From Tetradesmus obliquus (lineage: Eukaryota > Chlorophyta > Chlorophyceae > Sphaeropleales > Scenedesmaceae), in NCBI GenBank assembly GCA_030272155.1, contig CP126194.1, forward strand, positions 7,671,001 through 7,735,000: DNA of 64,000 nucleotides, read 5' to 3'. Position 1 is the stretch's first letter; every line of letters starts with the position of its first letter. The notes below the pieces were generated by a model. That model did not search any database. It saw only the letters and a program-made list of their open reading frames with translations, and had not been told where the DNA came from. The position numbers and the translations under genes were made by a program. Shown one piece after another: positions 11,696-23,313 of this stretch.

Positions 11696-13582
11696 GAAAC
11701 AGCTGTAACAACAGCAGTTGTCGGCGGCGGTAAACAGTCGAGTGCGCTGCGGCGCACGTGCCGTTCCCTTTTCAAGCAATTGGGGCTGCCTGTGGCCGCA
11801 GCCAGGGGCCTGAGAGCCTTATGCTGCAGGCAGCACAGCCAGCTCTTGCAGAGTCCAATTGGACTGCCCACCGCCGGCCTGGGGCAGCACCCGTTTCAGG
11901 TTGCCAAAGCTCCCATAACCGTCTCTCCTTTATTTATTCAGCCGTCTTGATAGCTTTGTTCAATCACTCCTGATCAGTCCTTTGTGTTCCGCCTTTGATG
12001 ACACAATTCTTGTTTTGAAGGTCCAATGGCATCGTATCCTTCAGCAGGACACGCCAAACGCCCCTGTACACGAGGTGCCCAGCATCCGGACCAGAATCAG
12101 CAGAGAAGGTGGGATCCCCACACCTTATTGGTGTGCTATAGCTCAATGAGGCCTGTTGCCGGATGTTGGGGCTTTGCTGTCAGCACCTGCAGCAGCACGT
12201 GCTGCGGTGCACCGCACCCAGCACCGCACCCTACTAGGCCTAGGCTAGGCTAGGGCGCAGGCACGCGCTGTGCAGGGCCAGCACTTGGCAGCCTAGCTGG
12301 CGCAGCTCCTGCCATCACCTGAGACCCTCACCTTGCAGGTGCGTTGGTGTTGTCTTTATGCCCCGCTCCCCTGGGAGAGGGCCCTCTGCTGAACTGCGTG
12401 ATTGTAACAGCAGAGAGAGCGGGGCATGGAGATTGGACAGACAGCTTCCCATACACTATGCAGAACCGCGCTCTAGGCAATGCTTGGTGCATCTCCCTGC
12501 CCAAAGGTTCCTGGCGCTCCGGGTGGGCTGATCATGGTGTACTGCCGTGCACGACACCACGTGGTGTAATGAACCATTGCGAATCCCAGGGCTGGAGCAA
12601 CCCTCGGGTCGCCAGCAGCTGCAGCAATTGCTAATGTTACTACTGGCTTGGTGATGGAGAGTCGCCTGCGTATGCTTGATGGCTCTGCAGCTCTATGGCC
12701 TTGCTATGGATATTTTTTTGTCAGCCTTGCAGGCGCACCATCAATACCATCAACACCTCTTGGAGGGGGGGGGGGGTGGCACACTGGTTCCGTGCCAGGA
12801 ATTTTAGTTTTGTCCGAGCTCACGTGCTTGTTTGCACAGAATTTGTTTGAGCTGTTGCAAAAAACAAGAACAACAATCTGCGGCAAACCACAAGAGGCCA
12901 CGCCTAGCCGTGCCTCGCAATAAATGGACGGGCTGCATGAGCACATGTACAGTCACTGAGTGTTGCCAAGCCTTGCGGCAAGGTGCACAGCGAGCCAGCC
13001 CTTGAATAAACTGATGCTGTGATGTCTGTTATGAGTAAGAGTTCCTGGGGCCAAAAAGCGCCTGGTTGATGGATGGAATCGCAAACGTCAATAGAAGGGC
13101 GGACTACTGCCAAGGCCACTCAAAGCACCAAGCTCAAAACGTTAGAAACCAGCGGCCCGCTGGCCCAGCAAGGCTTGCTACAACCAAAGCTTGCTACAAC
13201 CGTGCTACAACTGATATGGATGTCCATCAACACACTGCACACATTCGACTACCCTCTGGACTTGTGGTAAAAGTGCTAAAAGTCGGCTAAAACTTTTAGG
13301 GACTGAGTCCCAGGGCACCGACCTTCAAAACCTTGTTCTCAAATCAGCAGCGCGTAGTACAACAGTCGTATTGCATCACAAATGGCATCCATGTGCTCAA
13401 CATTGTGTGCAACATTTGGCTCAGTTGAGGTCAAAAAGTTAAACATTGGTGCAGCTTGGCAGAGGTTACGTCGCGCAGTGCCGGCCAACGTGGCATGTTT
13501 CAGATGAGCCCTTCAAACTCTCAGACGGTTGTTACGAGCTGAAAGTGCAGAGCACCGCAAGTTCTGAGGCGGCAGTGCCAGC

Positions 13583-13632
<50 letters not shown>

Positions 13633-13876
13633 GCACAGCACACCTAGCACACCTGCCAGGCCAGCAACCAGGTTCAGGTTCCTGAAGAAGGTCGTGTGTC
13701 GTTCGTAGGCCGTTGCGGTAATCTGATTCCTGACTTGTGTATTATAGCACGTTTATCTGCCCTATAAGCTGCTCGGCAAGCTTTGCATGTGTCTGACTCT
13801 CACCCGGAACTTGAAGTCGTGCTGTGTAAAAGTCTCAGCAGCGCTTCCTGTGAGGCTTGCAATGAACATTTAAATC
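11696..13876. other. Intergenic region between the divergent SAP and SWIM-like genes
   Basis: The two flanking genes point away from each other, so both promoters should lie here. No domain-bearing ORF is seen. Landmarks: a CTAGG-rich stretch at about 12228-12255, a G run at 12767-12776, a short perfect hairpin (CTAAAAGT ... ACTTTTAG) near 13276-13299, and a CAG run at 13584-13631. The part from 12600 to 13550 is less GC-rich than the genes. Confidence 0.5.
13584..13631 (+). repeat. (CAG)16 triplet run in intergenic DNA
   Basis: Sixteen uninterrupted CAG triplets lie about 250 bases upstream of the SWIM-like gene start. No gene model covers them, so they are most likely promoter or 5' flanking sequence of the plus-strand gene. 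Confidence 0.95.
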
Positions 13877-14988
13877 ATGAAACGGACATGCTCGCGTGGC
13901 CAAGGCGAGGAGGAGCCCAAACGCAGCAAGCTGCAGCTTGCCTTCTACGCTTCCGGTAAGCACGGTGCTACCACAGCTCTGCTCGTTTGTTGTTATCCGC
14001 TTGAACATACTAATGTACCAAAGCATCAGGTCTCCCAACATCAGGCCACACCCTTGCTGCAGGCATCAAGTTTGTGAGGGGCCTGAGCAGTAAAGAAGCG
14101 TTTCATGCAGCAAAGCAGCTCGTTCATGAAGAGGACGTCGTGCTTGCAGCTGTAGTGGAAGAAAGTGGCAGCCCTTGTGTGTGGATCCAGGGCAAAGTTA
14201 CCCTGAACGTCAATGCAGCTGGCTTTCCCCACACTGGCCTGCGCCAAGCTGGCACTGCTGATGTGGACCAACCCGCAGCAGCAGCGGCAGGCCAGGTCAT
14301 GTCGGTGCAGGTGTGCCTGCACAGCGGCACAGGCGAGGTGCTGGATGCAGACAGCAGCTGCTGCCCGGGCGGCTTTCAGGCAGTGCTGGGCAGCTTCTGC
14401 CCATGCGTAGCAGCTCTGCTGCTGCGTGCAGCACAGCAGCTGGCGCTGCCGCAGCAGGCAGCGCTGAGCCCACTGGTGAGCAGGCAGCTGCACCAGCAGC
14501 GGCGGTGCCAGTGCATCTGCGTCTGCTGGCTTCAGTTTGGGGCGTGCCGCAGCAGCTGCAAGGTGTTCTGGTACTGACCTGGCGTCATGTTGTGGCGCAC
14601 TTGCACAATCCCATAGTGCAGTTGCAGCAGTGTACAGTGATGGCGCAAGCTGATGTGCTGCACTGTCGTACACGCAAGCAGCTTGTGTGCTGCTCTACCA
14701 CTGTGTCCTGCTGCTCTGTGATGACAGTGTGCTCGCACTGCTGCCCTGCTGCCTCTGCTGCGCTCAGCCCGATCTGCCAGCTTGGCCAGGCTCCAGCCTG
14801 CAGCACGTGCTGGCAGCGCAGCAGCAGCTGCACGCTGCGCTGTGCCTGGTGCCGCAGCCGGGCTGCTACAGCCCCGGGCTGGGCCTGGCGCCCTGGCAGT
14901 ATGAGGACCGCGTGAGCAGCAGCACGCCCGTGCACTTTGCCAGCCAGCGGCAGCAGGGCGGCATGTACTACGGCTCAAGGTGGGCAGG

Positions 14989-15022
<34 letters not shown>

Positions 15023-15778
15023 TGACTGGGTGCAGCAGCTGGCACATGCACAGGCGATTGATGACAACGTCTGCAGCTGCAGCAGCTTCCATTATGCTGC
15101 GTTGTGCATAGCAGCAGCGGCTAGTTACCTGCTGCCGCCTAACCTGTACAGCTTGCTGTCTACCGCAGCAGACGGAGCAAGCATACTGCAGGAGCTCCTT
15201 ACCCATCTCACACTGCATCAGGAGTGCATATGTTGCGAGCAGCAGCTGTGTCTTGCACCAGCCACGCATGTGCCAGCCTCATTCCTGGATCGCGCTGACC
15301 ACATCTCCTTTGGCGCCATGCCCCGGCTGTGTGCTGAGCACATCTCCTTTGGCGCCATGCCCCGGCTGTGTGCTGACCAAATCTCCTTTGGCACCATGCC
15401 CCGGCTGTGTGCTGACATGCCGTGCAGCAGCAGGCCAGGCTCAGACCCTGACAGCCTGCCCAGCATTGAGGACGCAAGCGAAGACCAGCCCAATGACGCC
15501 TGGTGGGCCAACAGCAGCCTGGCGGGATTGGCGGCGCCCCCAGGGCTGTTTGACCAGCACGGCAGCGATGCCGACGCGCCACTAGCACTAGCAGAGGGCT
15601 GGGTCCTGCCAGCTGGCAGCCGCACTGCCGCCGGTGCTGCTGCTGCGGGCGGTGGCGCAGGCGTGGTGGGCCCTGAGCAGCGGCGCGGCAGGCTGCTGGC
15701 TGCTGCTGCGGGCAGGTGGCTGAGCGTGTATGGGGGCAAGCAGGTGCAGGGCTACACCAACAGGCCAAAGGTAGGTGG

Positions 15779-15810
<32 letters not shown>

Positions 15811-18800
15811 CTCTGTTGCTGGTGTGCATACATGCAACATGGCCAGGCTGCGCAGCGCATATGCATCGGTCACCGCATCTGCACGACGACCTGTGTTGTC
15901 TGGTCAGGAGACTTGCAGAGCTGCACGAATGCACAACCTCTGCCTGCACTCGCTTGAGTTTGCTTGTAATTGCAATACAACAAACATGCGTGTACTGTCG
16001 CAACTTGCACGTGCGCATGCTGTTCTGCCTGGCTTATCTGCTGTGACATTTGTGTGTCCCCCACCCCCCAGGTGGTCAACCTGGCGTTTGAGCTGCTGCT
16101 GGGCGGCGCGGCTGGGGCGCCAGGCCGCCCGCTGCCTGCGCTGGTGCTGCTGCTGCGGGGCCTGTGGGAGTACCTGCACGTGCACGGCCTGGGCCGGCTG
16201 CTGGCCAAGCCGCTCAAGGCGATGCACGCGCTGCGCAATGTGCTGCTGGTGTGTGGGGGCTGCGGAGGGGCAGGGGTGCGGAAGTGGGAGTGAGGGTGAA
16301 GTTGGTGTGCAGCTGGCAAGCTGGAGGTCTGTCTGATTTCACTGCAGACGCATTGCGTTGTGTGCTGCTTGGCGCATACTGGCGTCGCTTACTGGCGTCG
16401 CTGCTGCTGTCTTTGCTGCCCCTGCCGGCCGCAGGTCAGTGCTGTGCCGCTGTGGGCGCGGCGCGCCGTGGCTGCCCAGCTGGGTGCGTGGCAGGGCGGG
16501 CTGCTGTGGCAGCAGGCGGCCAGCCCGCTGGAGGTGACGGGAGGGGTGGGGCTGGTGCACCTGCTGCGCGCCCTGCAGGAGGTGAGGCGCTGGGCAACAG
16601 GGCTGCTGCATGTGCTTGTTGTGCCGGCAGCATGTGCCAGTGGTGTTGTATGACAGCTGGCGCGCACCTGCATGCTCAGTGCCAGATCGTGGTGTACGTT
16701 AGTGACATGCTTACCTGTGGGTCGTTCACGCCGCCCCTGCAGGCGCGCCAACTGTGCCTGCACCACTGGGACGAGCCGCAGCTGGCGGCGCTGCTGGCAG
16801 AGCCAGTGGCGGAGCAGCAGCGGCTGCAGCAGCAGCAGGCTGAACAGCAGCAGGCGACACTCCCTGCAGCAGCAAGGACTGCCGGCAGCAGCTATGGTGC
16901 CGGCAGCAGTGCTGCTGCAGCTGGGGCTGCGCACACCGGCAGCAGCAGTGGGGCGGGGGCAGCAGCGCATGGCACTCCGCTGCAGTGGCGGCGCGAGCTG
17001 GCGTCGCTGCTGGGGCTGCGGCTGCTGGCGCTGGAGGCTGCTGGGCAGCCCCGGGCCTACCTGCAGCTGGCCATGGCCGGGGGCGCATGGCGCAAGGCCA
17101 TCGACTGCATGCTGCACAGCAAGGAGCGGTGAGGAACAGGCGGCGTGCTGACAGGGGTTTAGACTTCTGGCCACCTGCAGATTATGTTGCCTGGCGGTCG
17201 ACAGCAGCGCATGATGCTGCAGGCTGCACGTGCTTGGGTTGCACGTGCAGCGCAGGCAGCCATCATTCCAATCTGCCCGCATGACCAGGCCGCTGCGCCG
17301 GGGCAGCTGTTGTGCTTGTCCTGGCATGGTTGCCGTGGCTTGTGTGTTGTGTCCAGCCTCGCCTGCATTGCACTGCTGCTGGTCTGCAGGAGCCAGCTGC
17401 TGCAGGCTGCTGCGCTGCTGCCGCGCCACATCACGTCGCTCAGTGAGCGGCTGGGCTACATGCGTCAGCTGCTGGGCCTGGCCTCCCTGGGGGCCCCGGA
17501 GCGGCTGGAGCTGGTGGCGCGGCTGCTGCTGGATGTGCGGGACGAGCTGGCGCCAGAAGTTGTCAAGCTGTGTGTGCCGCCCAGCCGTGTCATTGATGCA
17601 GCCATTGCTGGCAGCTGGCACCTGTGGGAGGCCACGCTGTACAGCTGGCAGGAGCAGCAGGGGGGGAGCGGGGCAGGCAGGGGTGGCGACTGGCGGCAGC
17701 CGCTGCCTGGCGAGGCGCGGGGGCAGGCAGGCAGCAGCAACAGCAGGTTGTGGGCGGAGTGGGGCGAGGTGATGTCATGCTTCGTGGTGACTGCTGCACA
17801 GGTGGGCGCGGCGTGGGGCAGGTGGCAGTGGAATGGCTCTGCCAGTGTGCGCGTTGGTACAGCAGCGTGAGGGCCCAGCGCAGCAGCTGCAGGTTTGTGT
17901 CTGCGGGTTGCCCCCTGCCAGCGTGCCTCTCGTTTGTCTTGCTTGAGCTGCTGCCCTGTCTGTGTGGGCTGATAGCTGCCTGCTGCGTCTGCTGCTGCCC
18001 CGCAGGCGCTGTTTGAGGCTGGCAGGGCCTCCGCCACGTCCCACCAGCAGCACCTGCGGGACATCAGCGGCAGCTCGCATGGCAGCGATGATGGCGAGGA
18101 TGCAGCGCCAGCACAGCAGCCAGGCAGCGCTGCAGGCCCCAGCAATGCAGCCGCTGCCGCCAGCAGGGTGCAGCCAGCGCAACAGCCTTATGAGGGGTTG
18201 GGGCGTGCAGCCCTGGCTGACGCTGCCCACTGTGAATTTGTGGCCATGCTGAACCGCCAAGCAGCCCTGATGGGTGACCCGCCCATCCAGGCGAGTCACT
18301 GGCTGGGGCGTGCAGCGCAGCAGGGCAGTGGCCGTCAGCTCAGTTGTGTGTGCGATGCTGCTGTGCAGCAGCATCCGCCTTGATGCTGTGCTGCATGAAT
18401 GCCTGTGCTTGATGCTGTGCAGATTCAATGCCTGTGCTACACTTGGGCAGTGACGCCGATGCAGTTGATACTGCCGTTTCAGTTCCTCCTGCACCCTCAC
18501 CCACCTGAGTCATCGTTGGGCTTGCAGGCGCCTGTGATGCGCTACTGCCCAGACTGCCAGGGCATGCACGCTGTCTCATCCCCGGGCCGTGATCCAGCCA
18601 GGCCAGCCACGCCAGCACCGCAGCCAGGTGGGGCACGACGCTGGCGCAGCCGGGCCCGCACGAGCGGTGCTGTTCAGAGGCATCTGCAAGAGGCATTGCA
18701 TAACGGAAGTGACGTGCCTGTACTGTTATGCACAGGTACGGCTGCAGAATAGTCAGCAGGGCGTTTCCAACAATGATTGATTGATGTAGTTGCCTGCTTG

Positions 18801-21800
18801 CCTGCGCTGCAGGCGAGCCTGGCTGGCAGCTGCTGGACGTGGACCGCGAGCTATTTCACGGCGGCAGCGCGCCGCTCTACGCTGAGGCGCCACGCGCCAG
18901 CCTCAAGGAGCGCAGCAGGACGGGCTACATCACAGACGCAGCAGTCCTGGCAGCATACCGGCAGGTGCGGGGCTGGGTGGGTGTTTTTGCAGGGTGCGCA
19001 GCTGCTCCTAGTGTACGGCGTTGCCAGTTTGTGGTGACAGTGCCTGTTTGAAAGCCTGCGGCTGGGCGATGACACGACTGCTTGCCTGTCAACTGCAGCC
19101 ATGTTGTGCGCGTTGTCGCATGCTTTGCACTGATAACAGCTGTGACCTGCTGCGGCTGGCCCCCTGCATGCGCTGCAGGTGCATCCGGTGCAGTGCCCCG
19201 AGCTGCTGCCGCTGTGCAGCCTTGACGCGGCCTGCGTGGCTGCCCTCAGTGCGGCCAGCATGGGCCACTTTGACGCTGGCGGGCGCCTGGACACCAGCAG
19301 CGACCTGGAGCCACTGCTGCAGCTGCTGGGGCATGGCCTGGTGGGTGGTGGCGGGCTGGGCGCTGATGCTGCAATCCGTGCCTGCTGCTGTGTTTGCAAG
19401 TTTTACCTTTCCTGTGCAGCCAAGTGGAAAAGCTGATCGCAGCTGCGTGGGCGTGCAAACGCGGAGCTGTTGCGTCGTGCAGTGTGCTGCCAGTGCAGTG
19501 TGCTGCCAGTGCAGTATGCTGCCAGTGCAGTGTTGCTGGGCAGCTGCAGGTACGCCTTGGGCTGTCTTTGCTGACGCTGCTGCCACGTGCGCCTGTGCTG
19601 CTGCCGCGTGTGCTGCTGCTGCTGCAGGTGGAGATGGGCCCTGCTGCGGTGCGCGTGCAGGCTGCGCTGGAGGCTGCCGTGTACGCCACACTCATGAGCC
19701 CACCACACCTGCCATGTGAGCACGCAGCAGCGCACAGGCAGCACGGCAGTGTGCACGGCAGTGGGGGGGCAGTGTGCACGGCAGTGTGCACGGCAGTGTG
19801 CACGGCAGTGGGGGGGCAGTGTGCACGGCAGTGGGGGGGCAGTGTGCACGGCAGTGTGCACGGCAGTGGGGGGGCAGTGTGCACGGCAGTGTGCACGGCA
19901 GTGGGGGGGCAGTGTGCACGGCAGTGTGCACGGCAGTGGGGGGGGCAGTGTGCACGGCAGTGTGCACGGCAGTGGGGGGGCAGTGTGCACGGCAGTGTGC
20001 ACGGCAGTGGGGGGGCAGTGTGCACGGCAGTGTGCACGGCAGTGGGGGGGCAGTGTGCACGGCAGGGTGCACGGCAGTGGGGGGGCAGTGTGCACGGCAG
20101 TGTGCACGGCAGTGGGGGGGCAGTGTGCACGGCAGTGTGCACGGCAGTGGGGGGGCAGTGTGCACGGCAGTGTGCACGGCAGTGGGGGGACCAGCGTCGG
20201 CAAGCTAGCAGGGGCCATACAGCTGATGCTGGCTGTGCAGCAGCAGCGTGTGGAGGTATGGCTTATAAGTAGTGCCGCACTAACTATCACCTTCTTTGTA
20301 TTACCTGCTGCCTGCCGCCTGCCCTGCCCCTTTCACCTGTCCTGCTGCAGGGGAGCAGCGTGACGCGCTGTACCGCGGCCTCACCTACCAGCTGCTGGGC
20401 GCGGGCCAGCGCAGCCTGGCGCTGCTCGCCGCGCGCGCGCGCTTCAAGCTGTGCCCCGCGCCGCGCTCAGCGGGCGAGCTGCTGGAGCTGGCCATCGCTG
20501 CTGGGCCTGGCGCTGAGGCGGCTGCCGTGGACCTGGTGCTGGGCAGGGGGCTGGCCCTGCCGCCTGATGCAGCAGAGGAGGCGCTGCTGCGCGGCCCAGG
20601 GGGTGGCGGGGGTGGCGGGGGTGATGATCCTGGCGGCTGGCGTGGGCTGGAAGCACACATGAGCTGGGCGCAGCAGCAGCGCTGCAGCGCAGGAGTGACG
20701 CGCGTGATGTGCGGCAGGTGCACTGTGCAGGTGTTCTGGTGCCGGCACGCTGACATTGCATCTACGTCACGCAGTATCGCACAAATGGGAGTCGAACACA
20801 GTTGTCGTGTGTGCTGTTGTGCCAGTCAGTTCAAGTGAACAGCTGCCTTGAACTGTGCTGGTTTGCCTGCTGTGGCCGGTGGCAGCGCTGCCTGCTCACG
20901 CTGCGGTGTCTTGCACTGCCTGCCGTGTTGTGTGGCATGCCAATTCGCTGCAGGCAGCTGCAGCAGGCCGTCCGGGACAAGTTTGCCGCCCGGGACTATG
21001 GTGATGATGATGACGATGAGGACGAGCTTTTCATGGCGCGTATGCTGGACGAGCAGTACTTGCATGGCGAGGACTGGCCGGGCCACCCTCACCACCCCAG
21101 GCATGACTTCCCAGGGGAGCGCTGGGCATACGAAGAGGCGCGCTTAGCCTTTGAACAGGCACAGCAGCGCCGCGCCGCTGGCGTTGACCCGCCTTGGGTC
21201 CGGCAGCGCAGGCACCGTGCGCCGATGCAAGCCTTTGCCGATGATGAGCGCGGCGTTGATGACTATGACAATGATGGCAGCATGCACAATGACAGCGGAG
21301 GTTATGACAGCGACGGCAGCGGGGCCTGGGGCCGCGACGGCAGCGACGGCGAGCCCAGTGAGGGTGAAGGGGGTGGCGCGGGTGAGCAGGGCTGGCCGAT
21401 AGAAATCATGGACGATGAAGGCGATGGTGCAGAGCAGCAGCAGCAGCAGCAGCAGCAGGCAGCCGGTGCTGATGGCTATGCAGCAGCACCTGGAGCACCA
21501 GCAGCAGCAGCACAACCGCCAGCAGCAGGCGCCGCTGGGAACGCAGAGGCGCTGGCAGCACGGCGACTTGAAGCACTGCATCGGTTGCGTGTGGTGCAGC
21601 AGCAGAACGGCGCTGAGCTAGCCGCAGGCGGTGGCGATGCTGCTGCAGCTGCTGGCGCTGATGATGATGATGCTGGTGATGAGGAGGAGAGCTTGGACAC
21701 GCGGCAGCTGCTGGGTGAGGCGGCAGCAGCAGCCATCCAGCTCAAGGACAGCGCCAGCAGCGGCGCACAGCAGCACCCCCCCGCACCTGCGCCTGCACCT

Positions 21801-23256
21801 GCTGCCGCTCCACCTGCAGCGGCAGCAGCAGGAGATATAGGCCCCATGCGGCGTGAGGCGGCTGCTCGTGCAGCGCGGGCGCGCATGCTTCAAGCTGATC
21901 CTGACCGGCTGATGCCGCCGTACGCCTACCCTAACTGGGACCCTGACGGCTACGGCAGCGATGACAGTGATCCTGAGCCCGATGATGATCTGGAGATGGA
22001 AATGGAGCTGCTGGGGGGGCCATATGGCCGCTACGGGCTGCAGCGGCGGCTGCGGTGAGCGGCGGGGTGGCGAGGCTAGGCCAGCTGGGCTGGTGTGTAG
22101 GCCCAGTGGGTGTGACGAGCCTTGCTGGTCGTCAGATGCACTGTGACATGAACATGTGTGTTGCAGATGCTGCTGTGCGGGCTGGTTCAGCAGTCGCAGT
22201 TGCAGCAGAGCGGGCTGTAGGTGCAGTGGCAGCTGCTCTAAATGCTGAACAGAGATTAGCCGCAATCGTTGGGTCCAACAGACCCTCTTACTGATGCATG
22301 GTGCATGGCGTCCCATCTGATGCCGTGCAGGGACCTGCCCCCTGCTGAGATCCAGCCACGCCACAAGCCGGCCCGCCCCGGCAGCGCCCACAGGGCCAGG
22401 CACACACACCCAGCAGCAGCAGCGGCTGCAGCAGGCGGTGGCGGTGGTGGTGATGGTGGCGGTGGCGGCGATGATGGGCCTGGCAGCGGCGGTGCTGCGG
22501 GGCATGGCCGCAGGCGCAGCTCAGCGGGCGGGCGCAAGCGGCGGCGCAGCGCCAGCGCCAGCGCTGAGCTGCTGGCTGACGCGCAGCAGGCGGCACTGGG
22601 TGGGTGGCGGGCGCGGGACGGGCACGCAGCACCCAATGCGTGAAGCAACCGCTGGAACAGTACAGTCAGCATGCCGGCTGCCAGCTTCATTGTTGCTATC
22701 TGCATTTACCTGCATCATTGTGCTTTTGTTGTTTTTGGCCTTCTCATGTTGTCTAGCTGCTGCAACTGCCGCCCGCACCCTGCTGCTGCGGCAGTGTCAG
22801 AGCTGTTTGGCATCAGCGCCGGCAGCACGCCCCGGCCCGCGTCCACGCTGGCCGCACACCTGCGGCGGCTGTCTGGGCTGCAGCTGTGGGCGGTGGCGCG
22901 CTACGCAGCGGGGCGCGGCGCGGCAGCCGACAGTGTGCGGCGGCTGGGGCTGGCTGCATGGCTCAGCGACAACACGGGCAGCGTCACAGCCGCCACCATG
23001 CCGTACCAGGTGGGTGGCGTGTATGCCGTGTGGGCGGCTGGGGCAGGCTTGCGTGTAGCGGCCTGGTTGGCAGCTTGACACGCGTATGCAGGCTGGTTCA
23101 GGTTGCTGCTGCTGGTGGTGGCCAGCAGCGGCATGTCACCGCGCCGCATGCACTGATGCCTGTCTGGGTCGAGGTGGCTTTGCAATCTCAAGGGTGTGCT
23201 AGATACCTTCGTGAGTGCTGAGCTTATCACGTACTGTTGCTCCGCATTGATGTGCA

Positions 23257-23313
<57 letters not shown>

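Noticed and set aside
12228..12258. CTAGG-rich block, with a similar CCTACTAGGCTAG at about 63850, as a shared repeat element
   Set aside because: The match is only about a dozen bases and palindromic; too short to call an element.
13289..13296. TTTTAGGG as a possible interstitial telomere repeat
   Set aside because: Only one copy is present and it is part of a local hairpin.
19741..20189. CRISPR-like regular repeats
   Set aside because: Units are contiguous with no unique spacers, no leader and no cas genes, and the genome is eukaryotic. It is a minisatellite.
19246..20290. Long open frames on both strands with Cys/His/Arg or Gly/Ser-rich repeats
   Set aside because: They are produced by the 35-bp minisatellite, which lacks stops in several frames. 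Exons 13 and 14 splice around it in phase.
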